A stretch of DNA of 64,000 nt from an uncultured Alphaproteobacteria bacterium (GCA_903909375.1 CAIVVM010000038.1:62001-126000), one strand, 5' to 3'. Numbered from the stretch's first letter, positions 1 through 9,039 are shown. Translations and numbers: made by a program. Notes: generated by a model from the letters alone, not told the origin.

Positions 1-56
1 CTAATGGTCGCCAGCGGTCGCCGGCGGGCCTCCACGAACGTTCGAAATTCAGGAAT

Positions 57-146
57 TGGCGGAGAGGGTGGGATTCGAACCCACGATACCCTTCCAGGTA
101 CGCCGCATTTCGAGTGCGGTACTTTCAACCACTCAGCCACCTCTCC
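57..146 (-). tRNA. tRNA-Ser (anticodon CGA)
   Basis: Read on the minus strand this is a class II tRNA with a 7-bp acceptor stem (GGAGAGG with CCTCTCC), a T-arm containing GGTTCGAATCC and a long variable arm typical of tRNA-Ser. The anticodon loop is CTCGAAA, giving anticodon CGA, which reads the UCG codon. The bases after the acceptor stem read GCCA, so the discriminator G and the CCA tail are encoded. No integrase or attachment-site duplication is seen next to it. Confidence 0.95.
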
Positions 147-241
147 AGAGCCAGCAAACGGGACCACAAGGGGCCCCGTCGAGCGAGCGCGGAACCTAAT
201 CATCGCGGCCCGGGGGCGCAAGGGGGCAGTTGGCGCGGATT

Positions 242-664
242 TCAGCGGGGGTAGAGGATCATCTGGGTGCAGCGGAAGACGGCCATGATCTTGCCGGTGG
301 TGGCGTTTGTGGCCTCCGCGTCCCAGACCTGGGTCATGCGGCCGCCGTGCAGCAGGCGCGCCTCGCAGGTGACCTGTTCGCCGATCCTGGCGGTGCCCAG
401 GTAGTTGGTCTTGATCTCGACGGTGGTGAAGCCGCTGGCGCCCTCGGGCAGGGAGGCCACGCAGCCGTAGCCGCAGGCGCTGTCCACCAGGGCCACGACA
501 GAGGCGGCGTGCAGGAAGCCGTTGGCCGCCATGTGCTGCTTGCCCACGGTGAAGCCGCCGGCGGCGTGGCCGTTGGAAACATCCTGCCACGCGATGCCGA
601 GTTCGCCCGGCAGGGTGCCCTTCTGCCGCTCTTCGAACAGGGCCGCCTGATTGCCTTCGAGCAT
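242..664 (-). CDS. PaaI-like hotdog-fold acyl-CoA thioesterase
   Basis: A 140-residue protein of the PaaI/YdiI-type hotdog thioesterase family, which hydrolyses acyl-CoA thioesters in the cytoplasm. Visible family features are the segment around HMAANGFLHAASVVALVDSACGYG (in part), equivalent to the hotdog helix with its HGG-like turn, followed by the beta-strand VEIKTNYLGTARIGE. Length is normal for the family. I chose the ATG at 664 because GGAG lies 9 nt upstream; an ATG at 694 would add ten residues but has no clear ribosome site. It is divergent from the acyl-CoA ligase gene, so it may act on the same acyl-CoA pool (inference). Confidence 0.82.
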   Translation of the reverse strand: MLEGNQAALFEERQKGTLPGELGIAWQDVSNGHAAGGFTVGKQHMAANGFLHAASVVALVDSACGYGCVASLPEGASGFTTVEIKTNYLGTARIGEQVTCEARLLHGGRMTQVWDAEATNATTGKIMAVFRCTQMILYPR

Positions 665-796
665 GGTGGTGATCTCCGTCGGGTGTCGGGACATGGGAAA
701 CTGACGTGGCGAAAGCCAAGGGTAATTCAGCCGGCTTCGGCCTTGCCTGCGGAGTCGGGGGCGTCGAGAGTGGCGGCGAAGCACGGGGCGGATGCG

Positions 797-2260
797 ATGA
801 CCGACGAGATGATCTCCTTTGGCGCCAAGCTGGCGCTGCATGCGGCGCGCGGGCCGGATGCGCCGGCGGTCAGCTGCGGGGCAGAGACGCTCACCTATGG
901 GCAGCTGCATCGCCTGTCGAACCGCCTCGCCCGGGGCCTGGCGGCCCGCGGGGTGAAGTTCGGGGATCTGGTGACTGTGGGCCTGCCCAACTCCGTGGGG
1001 TTCGTGGCGATCTGCTACGGGATCTGGAAGCTGGGGGCCACGCCGCAGCCGGTGTCGTTCCGGCTGCCCAAGGGGGAGCTGCAGGCGATCATTGCGCTGG
1101 CGAAGGCGCCGCTGGTGATCGCGGAGTTTACCCACGAGGTCGACCGCCCGGTGGTGTCTGTGGCCGATCTGCTCGCCCTCTCCGATGATGACAGCGACCT
1201 GCCCGACCAGATCCCGCCGATCTCGAAGGCGCCCACGAGCGGGGGATCAACGGGCCGTCCGAAGCTGATCCTGGCGGGCCAGCCGGGGCTGTCGCTGAAG
1301 GAGGCGACCGAGGTTCCGTTCTACGGGATCCGCACGGGCCAGACGGTGCTGCTCCCGGCGCCGCTCTATCACAACGCCCCGTTCACCCTGACCATGAGCG
1401 CGACCCAGGCGGGGGCCCATGTGGTGCTGACGCCGCGGTTCGATCCGGAGGGCACGCTGGCGGAGATTGCAGCGCGCAAGGTGGAATGGCTCTACCTGGT
1501 GCCGACCATGATGAACCGGATCTGGCATCTGCCCGAGGATGTGCGCGACCGGTACGACATTTCGAGCGTTCACACGCTCTGGCACATGGCGGCGCCCTGT
1601 CCGCCCTGGCTGAAGGAAGCCTTCATCCACTGGATCGCGCCAGGCGAGGTGATGGAGCTCTATGCGGGCACCGAGGCCCAGGCGATCTCGATCATTTCGG
1701 GTTCGGAGTGGCTGACGCACCGGGGATCAGTGGGCCGCGTGGCCGTTGGCGAGATGAAGGTGGTGGGGGAGGACGGCGCCGAACTGCCGCCCGGCGAGGT
1801 GGGCGAGATCTACATGCGCCGGGCCCCGGGCGTGGCGGAAACCTACAGGTATCTGGGCGCCGACGCGCGAACGATCACGGACGGATGGGAGAGCCTGGGC
1901 GACCTGGGGTCTTTCGATGCCGAGGGCTATCTCTATCTGGCCGACCGGCGCACGGACATGATCCTGGTGGGCGGCTCCAACGTCTATCCCGCCGAGATCG
2001 AGGCGGCGCTGGAGGAGCATCCGGCGGTGCAGTCGTGCGCGGTGATCGGCCTGCCGGACGACGACCTGGGCGCCCGCATCCATGCCATCGTCAATGTGCA
2101 GGGCGAGGTTACGCCCGAGGACCTGAAGGCACATCTGGCGGATCGGCTGGTGACCTACAAGCGCCCGAAGTCGTTCGAGTTCGTGGCCGAGCCGGTCCGC
2201 GACGACGCGGGCAAGGTGCGTCGCACCGCGCTCAGGGATGCACGGATCAAGGCGGGGTGA
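797..2260 (+). CDS. AMP-dependent acyl-CoA synthetase/ligase
   Basis: A 487-residue ANL-superfamily enzyme that would activate a carboxylic acid as acyl-AMP and then as acyl-CoA. The phosphate-binding P-loop reads TSGGSTGRPK, the adenine/substrate region contains ELYAGTE, the D-box region reads SLGDLGSFDAEGYLYLADRRTD (in part), and the C-terminal lid has the catalytic-lysine segment near DDAGKVRR. It is on the short side for the family and resembles the bile-acid/steroid-type CoA ligases more than long-chain FadD (inference). It starts a three-gene rightward cluster with the thiolase-like gene 53 bp downstream and the DUF35 gene. The start is the first plausible ATG with a weak purine-rich site (GGGGCGG). 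Substrate unknown. Confidence 0.85.
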   Translation: MTDEMISFGAKLALHAARGPDAPAVSCGAETLTYGQLHRLSNRLARGLAARGVKFGDLVTVGLPNSVGFVAICYGIWKLGATPQPVSFRLPKGELQAIIALAKAPLVIAEFTHEVDRPVVSVADLLALSDDDSDLPDQIPPISKAPTSGGSTGRPKLILAGQPGLSLKEATEVPFYGIRTGQTVLLPAPLYHNAPFTLTMSATQAGAHVVLTPRFDPEGTLAEIAARKVEWLYLVPTMMNRIWHLPEDVRDRYDISSVHTLWHMAAPCPPWLKEAFIHWIAPGEVMELYAGTEAQAISIISGSEWLTHRGSVGRVAVGEMKVVGEDGAELPPGEVGEIYMRRAPGVAETYRYLGADARTITDGWESLGDLGSFDAEGYLYLADRRTDMILVGGSNVYPAEIEAALEEHPAVQSCAVIGLPDDDLGARIHAIVNVQGEVTPEDLKAHLADRLVTYKRPKSFEFVAEPVRDDAGKVRRTALRDARIKAG

Positions 2261-2313
2261 TGACACTGGGGGGTTTGGCGGGCTATCGACCACAGCAAGC
2301 GCAGGGGGAGCGG

Positions 2314-3507
2314 ATGAGTATCAAGGGCAAGGCCTATGTGATGGGGGTCTATGAGCACCCCACACGCGATGCGCCGGACAAGACGACGGCCCAGCTTCAT
2401 GCCGAGAGTGCGCGCGGCGCGCTGGCTGATGCCGGGCTGAGCTTTGACGACGTCGACGGCTACTTCTGCGCCGGCGATGCGCCGGGGTTCGGGGCCATGT
2501 CGATGGTCGACTACATGGGCCTGAAGAATGTCCGCCACATGGACACCACCGAGACCGGCGGCTCGTCCTACATCGTCCACCTGCACCACGCGGCCCAGGC
2601 GATTGCGGCGGGCAAGTGCAGCGTGGCGCTGATCACCCTGGCGGGGCGGCCCCGCAATGGCGGCAACCGGCCGGGCGGCGGCGGCGGCGGGCGTCCGCCG
2701 GCGGGCCTCACCGACGGCGCGCCGGAGCAGGGCTTCGAGAGCATCTATGGCGGCTCGACCCACAACACCTACGGCATGTGCGCCATGCGCCACATGCACG
2801 AGTATGGCACCACCTCGGAGCAGCTGGCCTGGATCAAGGTGGCGGCCAGCCATCATGCGCAATGGAACGAGCATGCGTTCCTGAAGAGCGTGGTCACGGT
2901 TGAGGATGTGCTGAACTCGCGGATGATCGCGGATCCGTTGCACCTGCTGGACTGCTGCGTGGTAACGGATGGCGGCGGGGCGGTGGTGGTGACGTCGCCT
3001 GAGGTGGCGCGGACGCTGAAGCGGCCAATGGTGAAGCTGATCGGGGCGGGTGAGGCGCCGAAGCTGCAGATGGGCGGCAAGGGCCTGGACCTGACGACCT
3101 CTGGCGCTGTCTGGTCGGGACCTGCGGCGTTCGCGGAAGCCGGCGTCACGCCTTCGGACATCAAGTACGCGTCGATCTACGACAGCTTCACCATCACGGT
3201 GCTGATGCAGATCGAGGACCTCGGCTTCTGCAAGAAGGGCGAGGGCGGCAGGTTCGTGGCCGACGGCAATCTGATCTCCGGCGTCGGCAAGCTGCCGTTC
3301 AACACCGACGGTGGCGGGCTCTGCAACAATCACCCCACCAATCGTGGCGGGATCACCAAGATTATCGAGGCGGTGCGCCAGCTGCGTGGCGAGGCGCATC
3401 CCAAGGTGCAGGTGGCCAACTGCGATCTGGCCATCGCCCACGGTACGGGCGGTTCGCTGGGCGTGCGCCACGGCGCCGCCACCGCCATCATGGAACGGGA
3501 GTCCTGA
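2314..3507 (+). CDS. SCP-x/Ltp2-type thiolase-like protein (probable acyl-CoA retro-aldolase or degenerate thiolase)
   Basis: A 397-residue protein of the SCP2-thiolase family, with a strong GGGGGAG ribosome site. Family features are the IYDSFT segment with its tyrosine, the EDLGFC segment, CNNHPTNRGG and the C-terminal HGTGGSLGVRHGAAT motif. At the place where true thiolases carry their nucleophilic cysteine (normally in an NxxC-(S/A)SG loop) this protein reads TETGGSSY, so the cysteine appears to be missing. A glycine-rich insertion (PGGGGGG) follows around residues 125-130. The stop codon is two bases before the DUF35 gene, an arrangement known for Ltp2-ChsH2-type steroid side-chain aldolases. 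Condensing activity is unlikely; retro-aldol cleavage is the better guess. Confidence 0.8.
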   Translation: MSIKGKAYVMGVYEHPTRDAPDKTTAQLHAESARGALADAGLSFDDVDGYFCAGDAPGFGAMSMVDYMGLKNVRHMDTTETGGSSYIVHLHHAAQAIAAGKCSVALITLAGRPRNGGNRPGGGGGGRPPAGLTDGAPEQGFESIYGGSTHNTYGMCAMRHMHEYGTTSEQLAWIKVAASHHAQWNEHAFLKSVVTVEDVLNSRMIADPLHLLDCCVVTDGGGAVVVTSPEVARTLKRPMVKLIGAGEAPKLQMGGKGLDLTTSGAVWSGPAAFAEAGVTPSDIKYASIYDSFTITVLMQIEDLGFCKKGEGGRFVADGNLISGVGKLPFNTDGGGLCNNHPTNRGGITKIIEAVRQLRGEAHPKVQVANCDLAIAHGTGGSLGVRHGAATAIMERES

Positions 3508-3509
3508 GC

Positions 3510-3908
3510 ATGTCCGAAATCATGACCCGGCCGATCCCGGCCCCTGCCGTAAACCTGGAATCCAAGCCGTTCTTCGACGCCGCCGAGGAGGGCCGCTTCC
3601 TGATCAAGCGCTGCAACGCCTGTGGCGAGGCCCACTGGTATCCGCGCACCATCTGCCCGAACTGCCACTCGGACGACACGGTCTGGGAGGAGAGCCCGGG
3701 CGAGGGGGTGATCTACACCTATTCGGTCATGTACCGATCGCCGACCGGTCCCTACGCCATCGGCTATGTGACGCTGAACGAGGGCCCCACGATGATGACC
3801 AACTTCGTCGACGTGGCGCCGGATGGACTTGCGATCGGCATGAAGGTCAAGGTGAAGTTCCAGCCGACCGAAGGCGGGGCGCCGGTTCCGGTGTTCGCGC
3901 CCGTTTAG
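3510..3908 (+). CDS. DUF35 zinc-ribbon/OB-fold acyl-CoA-binding partner protein
   Basis: A 132-residue two-domain protein: an N-terminal rubredoxin-like zinc ribbon with the four cysteines CNAC and CPNC (residues about 35-52), then an OB-fold from about residue 60 onward. Members of this family bind acyl-CoA and act as obligate partners of thiolase-like enzymes (for example ChsH2 DUF35 with Ltp2). It follows the thiolase-like gene after two bases, so the two products are probably made together and form a complex. GGGAG lies 9 nt before the ATG. Its stop overlaps the stop of the convergent purT by four bases. Confidence 0.85.
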   Translation: MSEIMTRPIPAPAVNLESKPFFDAAEEGRFLIKRCNACGEAHWYPRTICPNCHSDDTVWEESPGEGVIYTYSVMYRSPTGPYAIGYVTLNEGPTMMTNFVDVAPDGLAIGMKVKVKFQPTEGGAPVPVFAPV

Positions 3909-5098
3909 CCCGCCACAGGGTTGACCCGGGACGCTGCCTCGCGGGCGCGTTCGCGGGCCTGATCGACATTGCTTGCGCGCGCCAGGGCTACGCCCATGCG
4001 GCGACGATCGAAGCTCTCGGGCTTGCCGAAGAGGCGAAGGTCGGCGCCCGGGACACTGAGGGCTTCGGCAACGCCGTCGAAGGCGATGCCCCTGGCCTCT
4101 AGGCCGCCGTAGATCACTGCACTGGCCCCGGGCTCGCGCAGCGAGACGTCAACGGGCAGGCCCAGGATGGCGCGGGCGTGCAGGGCGAACTCGCTCTGGT
4201 GCTGGGTGGCCAGGGTGACCAGGCCCGTGTCGTGAGGACGCGGCGAGACTTCCGAGAACCAGACCTCGTCGCCCTTCACGAACAGCTCCACGCCGAACAG
4301 GCCGAGGCCGCCCAGCGCATCGGTGACGGCCCTGGCGATGTCGCGTGAGCGGGCGAGGGCCTTTGGCGACATGGCCTGGGGTTGCCAGCTTTCCACATAG
4401 TCGCCCTTCACCTGGCGGTGACCGATGGGGTCGCAGTAGCTGGTCTCCACCTGGCCCTCCCGCAGGCTGCGGACCGTGAGCTGGGTGATCTCGAAGTCGA
4501 AATCGACGCGGCCCTCGACGATCACCCGGGCCTGCTCCACGCGACCGGAGGCCAGGGCATAGGCCCAGGCTGCGGCGATCTGGTCCGGCGTCTCGACGTA
4601 CGACTGGCCCTTGCCGGAGGAACTCATCACGGGCTTTACGAAACACGGAAAACCGACGGCTTCGGCGCCCGCGGCGAGCTCGGCCTCGGTCGAGGCGAAG
4701 GCATAGGCGCTGGTGGCCAGACCCAGGTCTTCGGCGGCCAGCCTGCGGATGCCCTCGCGGTTCATGGTCAGTTGCGCGGCGCGGGCGGTGGGAATCACCG
4801 TCGCCAGTCCGTCGGCCTCGATCCGCGCCAGCTCGTCGGTGGCGATCGCCTCGATCTCCGGTACGATCAGGTGCGGCCGCTCGGCCTCGACCAGGGCGCG
4901 CAGGGCCTCCGCATCCGTCATGGCGATGACGTGACCGCGGTGCGCCACCTGCATGGCCGGGGCGTCGGCGTAGCGGTCGACAGCGATGACCTCGCAGCCC
5001 AGGCGCTGGAATTCGATAGCGAGCTCCTTGCCGAGCTCCCCCGAGCCCAGCAGCATGACCCGGACAGCGGTCGGCGAAAGCGGGGTGCCGAGGCGCAT
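3905..5098 (-). CDS. purT: Formate-dependent phosphoribosylglycinamide formyltransferase 2
   Basis: A 397-residue ATP-grasp enzyme that formylates GAR with formate and ATP in purine synthesis, bypassing the folate-dependent PurN step. The N-terminal pre-ATP-grasp part carries [11 protein letters not shown], the GAR-binding part VPEIEAIAT, the ATP-grasp part [14 protein letters not shown], and the metal-binding end [10 protein letters not shown]. Length and motif order match E. coli PurT. It lies three bases after tkt and is probably cotranscribed with it. The 3' end overlaps the upstream DUF35 gene by four bases in convergent orientation (sequence TTAG). Confidence 0.95.
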   Translation of the reverse strand: MRLGTPLSPTAVRVMLLGSGELGKELAIEFQRLGCEVIAVDRYADAPAMQVAHRGHVIAMTDAEALRALVEAERPHLIVPEIEAIATDELARIEADGLATVIPTARAAQLTMNREGIRRLAAEDLGLATSAYAFASTEAELAAGAEAVGFPCFVKPVMSSSGKGQSYVETPDQIAAAWAYALASGRVEQARVIVEGRVDFDFEITQLTVRSLREGQVETSYCDPIGHRQVKGDYVESWQPQAMSPKALARSRDIARAVTDALGGLGLFGVELFVKGDEVWFSEVSPRPHDTGLVTLATQHQSEFALHARAILGLPVDVSLREPGASAVIYGGLEARGIAFDGVAEALSVPGADLRLFGKPESFDRRRMGVALARASNVDQARERAREAASRVNPVAG

Positions 5099-5101
5099 AG
5101 T

Positions 5102-7072
5102 CTAGAGTTTCGCCTTCGCAGCCGCCGCCACGCCTTCGGCGGTGATGCCGAAGTGTTTGTAGAGCACCTCGGCGGGGGCGCTGGCGCCGAACCCGTCCAT
5201 GCCGACGAAGACGCCGTCTTCGCCGATGAAGCGGGCCCAGCCCATGCTGACGCCGGCCTCGACGGCGACCCGGACCTCGGTCTCACCGATGACTGCGGCC
5301 TGATAGTCTGTCGACTGGGCGGCGAACAGCTCCCAGCAGGGGGTGGACACCACGCGGGTTCCGATCCCCTCGGCTTCCAGCATGGCGCGGGCTTCCATGG
5401 CGACCGAGACCTCGGTGCCGGACGCGAAGATCGTCACCAGGGCCGGGTGCTCGGCGCCGGCCAGCTGATAGGCGCCGCGGGCCGACAGGTTCTCCCCGGC
5501 GACGATCGTGCGGACGGCGGGAACCTTCTGGCGGGATAGCGCCATGACGGAGGGCGTGTCGCGGGCGGCCAGGGCCAGTTTCCAGCACTCCGCCGTCTCC
5601 ACGGCGTCTGCCGGGCGGAAGACCAGCAGGTTCGGGATCGCGCGCAGGGACGCCACGTGCTCGACCGGCTGGTGGGTCGGCCCGTCCTCGCCGACGCCGA
5701 TGCTGTCATGGGTCATCACATGGATCACCCGCGCACCCATCAGGGCGCCCAGACGGATCGCGGGACGGCTGTAGTCGGAGAACACCAGGAAGGTGCCCGA
5801 ATAGGGGATCACGCCCCCGTGCAGGGCCATGCCGTTCATGGCCGCCGCCATGCCGAACTCGCGCACGCCGTAGTGGACGTAGCGCCCGGTGTAATCGGGG
5901 GCGTCAAACGCGCCCATGCCCTTGACGATGGTATTGTTGGAGCCGGTCAGGTCGGCTGAGCCGCCGACCATTTCCGGGATGGCCGGGATCAGCCTGTCGA
6001 GGGCCGAGCCGGAGTGCTGGCGGGTGGCCGCAGCGGGCTTTTCGGCCTCGGCCTTTGCAATATGGGCGTCGATCTCGGCATAGGCGCCGACGGGCAGGTC
6101 GCCTGCCATGGCGCGCTCGAACTCGGACTTGAGGGTCGACTGCGACAGCCCCGCCTCCCAGGACTTGCGCACCCTGGCGCCCTTGCGGCCGGCGGCGCGC
6201 CAGGACTTCAGAATATCGTCCGGCACGGTGAAGGGCGGGGCGGTCCAGCCCATGGCCTTGCGCGCGTCGGCGATCTGATCGTCGAACAGGGTATAGCCGT
6301 GGCTGTGGGGGTCGCCTTCCTTGGGGCCGGCGCCCTTCGAGATCAGGGTCTTGCAGGCGATCATCGTGGGTCGGTCCTGGCGGGTCGCCCAGCGCAGCGC
6401 CGCCGCGATCTTGCCATGGTCGTGGCCGTCCACCGCCTTGACCGCCCAGCCGGCGGCCTTGAAGCGGGCCAGCTGGTCGCCGGTCTCCGAGATCGTGGCC
6501 TCGCCGTCGATGGTGGTGTTGTTGTCGTCGAACAGGACAGTGAGCTTCGACAGTTTCAGCCGCCCGGCCAGGCTGATCGCCTCATGGCTGACGCCTTCCA
6601 TCAAGCAGCCGTCGCCGGCGATGACCCAGGTGCGGTGATCAACCAGGGCGTCGCCGAAACGGGCGTTCACGTGCCGCTCGGCCATCGCCATGCCGACCGC
6701 GGTGGCCAGGCCCTGACCTAACGGACCGGTGGTCGTCTCGACGCCAGGCGTGTGGCCGTACTCGGGGTGACCGGGCGTGTTGGAGCCCAGCTGCCGGAAA
6801 TTCCTGATCTGGTCCATCGTCACGGCCTTGACGCCGGTCAGGTGCAGCAGGGCGTACAGCAGCATCGAGCCGTGGCCCGCCGACAGCACGAAGCGGTCGC
6901 GGTCGGCCCAGTCCGGACGGGCGGCGTCATACTTCAGGAACTTGGTGAACAGCACGGTGGCGACGTCGGCCATGCCCATCGGCATGCCCTGGTGGCCGGA
7001 TTTGGCTTTGTGGACGGCGTCCATTGAAAGAACACGGATGGCGTCTGCCATGGTTTTCAGCGGCGCGGGCAT
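5102..7072 (-). CDS. tkt: Transketolase
   Basis: A 656-residue thiamine-diphosphate enzyme that moves two-carbon units between sugar phosphates in the pentose phosphate pathway. It begins with the typical DAIRVLSMDAVHKAKSGHQG segment, has the ThDP-binding motif GDGCLMEGVSHEA, the GHGSMLLYALLHLTG segment and the pyrimidine-domain part GLSTH-like GVGEDGPTHQPVEH. Length is normal. The ATG at 7072 is supported by AAAGG upstream; an internal ATG at 7051 lacks a site. It heads a two-gene unit with purT and is divergent from zauP, as is common around zapA in this group. Confidence 0.95.
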   Translation of the reverse strand: MPAPLKTMADAIRVLSMDAVHKAKSGHQGMPMGMADVATVLFTKFLKYDAARPDWADRDRFVLSAGHGSMLLYALLHLTGVKAVTMDQIRNFRQLGSNTPGHPEYGHTPGVETTTGPLGQGLATAVGMAMAERHVNARFGDALVDHRTWVIAGDGCLMEGVSHEAISLAGRLKLSKLTVLFDDNNTTIDGEATISETGDQLARFKAAGWAVKAVDGHDHGKIAAALRWATRQDRPTMIACKTLISKGAGPKEGDPHSHGYTLFDDQIADARKAMGWTAPPFTVPDDILKSWRAAGRKGARVRKSWEAGLSQSTLKSEFERAMAGDLPVGAYAEIDAHIAKAEAEKPAAATRQHSGSALDRLIPAIPEMVGGSADLTGSNNTIVKGMGAFDAPDYTGRYVHYGVREFGMAAAMNGMALHGGVIPYSGTFLVFSDYSRPAIRLGALMGARVIHVMTHDSIGVGEDGPTHQPVEHVASLRAIPNLLVFRPADAVETAECWKLALAARDTPSVMALSRQKVPAVRTIVAGENLSARGAYQLAGAEHPALVTIFASGTEVSVAMEARAMLEAEGIGTRVVSTPCWELFAAQSTDYQAAVIGETEVRVAVEAGVSMGWARFIGEDGVFVGMDGFGASAPAEVLYKHFGITAEGVAAAAKAKL

Positions 7073-7211
7073 CGGACCTTTAGGGGCTGGTTAAGGATTG
7101 TCAGGGGCGCTCGCCTCGCACGCGGGCGCGGACGGGTCAAGAAAACCGCCCCGAATTCGCAGATTGATGCGTCTGTGGCATACAGGGGCAAGACGGCCTC
7201 CGGAGACTGCC

Positions 7212-7487
7212 ATGACCCCAGGCGATAGCGCGCTGGATCTTGCCGCCAGACGGCTTGAGAGCGCGGTGCATGTATTGGAGCAGAGATTGTCCCAGCGCCT
7301 GAAGGCCGCCGGCGACGATGCCGGGGGGCTGTTCGATCTGGACCGCGCCCGGCTTGCGGCCGAACTCGACCAGGCCCGCGCCCGCGAGCGTGAGCTTGAA
7401 GAGGCCGGTGCTCAGGCCTCTGTGGCTCTTGGAAACGCCATCCAGGAAATCCGCGCCGCACTCGCCGGCCAGACGACGGAGACCTGA
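7212..7487 (+). CDS. zauP: ZapA-upstream coiled-coil protein (DUF4164), ZauP-like
   Basis: A 91-residue, strongly helical protein, rich in Ala, Glu, Arg and Leu, with a coiled-coil region covering about residues 5-60 (for example LDQARARERELEEAGAQ). It lies three bases before zapA. In Caulobacter the gene at this place, ZauP, binds ZapA and together they focus the cytokinetic Z-ring. The assignment rests on synteny, size and coiled coil, not on a catalytic motif. The ATG has GGAGA at a usable distance (CGGAGACTGCC). Confidence 0.8.
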   Translation: MTPGDSALDLAARRLESAVHVLEQRLSQRLKAAGDDAGGLFDLDRARLAAELDQARARERELEEAGAQASVALGNAIQEIRAALAGQTTET

Positions 7488-7490
7488 CCC

Positions 7491-7823
7491 TTGGCCCAGA
7501 TCAATGTGGACGTGAATGGTCGCCCCTATGCTGTGGGCTGCGAGGACGGACAGGAACCGCATCTGGTGGAGCTGGCGCGGATCTTCGACCAGCAGGTTCG
7601 CCAGATTTCCCGGGACATGGGGCAGCTGGGCGACACCCGACTGTTCCTGATGGGCGCCCTGTTGCTGGCCGACGAGCTGTATGATGCGCGGAACCGGCTG
7701 GAGGGCCTGCAGGCCGAGGTGACCCGGCTGGAGAACGAGCGGTCACGGATCGAGGGTCGCGCGGTGAGCGCACTGGAAGCCGCGGCGACCCGGATCGAAA
7801 GGCTGGGCGCGGCCGATACCTAG
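7491..7823 (+). CDS. zapA: Cell division protein ZapA
   Basis: A 110-residue FtsZ-associated protein. The N-terminal half has the ZapA fold pattern (QINVDVNGRPYAVGCEDGQE, then HLVELARIFDQQV), and the C-terminal half from about residue 65 is a coiled coil (ADELYDARNRLEGLQAEV). The start is a TTG at 7491 with GGAG 9 nt upstream; no ATG fits. It is three bases after zauP. Its TAG stop codon is formed by the first three bases of the 117-bp repeat element that follows, so the present C-terminus may have been set by insertion of that element. Confidence 0.92.
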   Translation: MAQINVDVNGRPYAVGCEDGQEPHLVELARIFDQQVRQISRDMGQLGDTRLFLMGALLLADELYDARNRLEGLQAEVTRLENERSRIEGRAVSALEAAATRIERLGAADT

Positions 7824-7937
7824 AGCGGGTTGAGGAAAAGTGGGAACCGGTTTTTCGCCCGCAACCCGCTCTGAACATATGAGGGCGATCACGTTTTTCG
7901 AGATTGGATTGAGTCAATCCAATCTCGACGTGATTTA
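7821..7937. repeat. 117-bp two-hairpin intergenic element, copy 1
   Basis: The element has two palindromic halves. Half one has perfect 11-bp arms (AGAGCGGGTTG at 7822-7832 and CAACCCGCTCT at 7862-7872) around an inner GGGAACCGGTTTTT core. Half two is a long hairpin: 13-bp perfect arms around one central base, flanked by ATCACG and CGTGAT. A second copy of the same length lies at 32723-32839 with about 13 differences counted by eye. The left end TAG is the zapA stop; the right end TTA, read on the other strand, is the stop of the desaturase gene. The AAAAGTGGGAACCGGTTTT core resembles mosaic repeats known in Rhizobiales (RIME-like; recollection, not searched). Confidence 0.9.
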
Positions 7938-8969
7938 GCGTTTCAGTCCCATCCGCCCCAGCAGATGCGACAGCGCCGGGATCAGTTCCCGCTGCTCGAC
8001 CTGCCGGTAGTGGTGATCGGCCGGTAGGGCCTCCACCAGTCGCCGGTGCGCGGTCCCCAGATTGTGGTACGGCAACCTCGGCATCAGGTGGTGCAGGGCA
8101 TGATAGCGCAGGCCCACCGGCGCCCACAGGAACGGCAGCATGGCTGGCGGCGGGACATTCACGGTGTCCAGAAACTGATCCAGCACAGCCATCTGTTCCC
8201 CGTCATTTTCCCAGTAGTGGGCGACGGCCGTGCGCAGCTGGTTCAGCACGGTCATCAGGCTGAAGATCACCATGGCGATGATCAGGGCGCGCAGCGGGAT
8301 CACGCCGGCCGCGGTCAGACCCAGCACGGTCCAGCTCCAGAGCCAGGCGCCGATTTCCTGAGCCAGCCAGGGCGCGCTGCGCGCACGGTCGAAATCGTCA
8401 CGCGAGAAGCCGGTGTTGATGACCATGCCGGAGGTTCTGGCGATCACGAACCGGCGCAGCGGCGGGATCAGAAAGCTCAAGGGCGCCAGAACCGCAAACC
8501 GCAGGATCACCCCGATGGGCGCCAGGAAGGCGATGCCCACAAAGGCGGCCAGCTCATGGGGCGGCCTGCGGGCCAGCGGGTGGTACTCGGGATCACGCGC
8601 GGTGCCATAGCGATCCTTGGCGTGATGCAGGATGTGGACGCCTTCGTAGAGCAGCGACGGCGTCAGCCAGGGCACGCCGATCAGCACATTCCAGGCGAAA
8701 TGAAAGCCCGGCACGTCGTCGCGCCGCAGGTGGGTAAGCTCATGGATGAAGCTGATGCCGCGATAGAGGGCGAGGATACAGACCACGCCCGCCGTCAGCA
8801 TCCAGCCTGTGGATTGGCTGGTCGTGGCGACCGCCAGACTCAACCAGGTCACGGCGGCGGTCACCGAAAGGTCCAGCCAATAGACACGCGGACTCGCCAC
8901 CGCCAGATCGCGGGCGATTTCGTTGGCCTGGCGGGCCAGGCTGGCTCCGGTATCTGTGGCGACGCTCAC
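7935..8969 (-). CDS. Membrane fatty-acid desaturase family protein
   Basis: A 344-residue integral membrane di-iron desaturase/hydroxylase. The three histidine boxes are visible: HELTH (residues 76-80), HILHH (112-116) and HALHH near residue 290. Hydrophobic segments lie around residues 35-70, 95-105, 140-170 and 205-240. The family introduces double bonds or hydroxyls into acyl chains or carotenoid-like lipids at the inner membrane; the exact substrate cannot be told. The start is GTG at 8969, with AAGGA about 12 nt upstream. The stop codon lies in the end of the repeat element. With the next gene it forms a minus-strand block between zapA and the 6S RNA. Confidence 0.85.
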   Translation of the reverse strand: MSVATDTGASLARQANEIARDLAVASPRVYWLDLSVTAAVTWLSLAVATTSQSTGWMLTAGVVCILALYRGISFIHELTHLRRDDVPGFHFAWNVLIGVPWLTPSLLYEGVHILHHAKDRYGTARDPEYHPLARRPPHELAAFVGIAFLAPIGVILRFAVLAPLSFLIPPLRRFVIARTSGMVINTGFSRDDFDRARSAPWLAQEIGAWLWSWTVLGLTAAGVIPLRALIIAMVIFSLMTVLNQLRTAVAHYWENDGEQMAVLDQFLDTVNVPPPAMLPFLWAPVGLRYHALHHLMPRLPYHNLGTAHRRLVEALPADHHYRQVEQRELIPALSHLLGRMGLKR

Positions 8970-9039
8970 GCGGTCGGCTTGTCCTTGTTATGGGCCGTGG
9001 ACTTAAGCGTTTGGCGCCCCGGTTGAAAGACCCGGGTGG

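Noticed and set aside
57..146. tRNA-Ser as an integration site for a genomic island
   Set aside because: No integrase, direct repeat of the tRNA 3' end or island-like composition follows.
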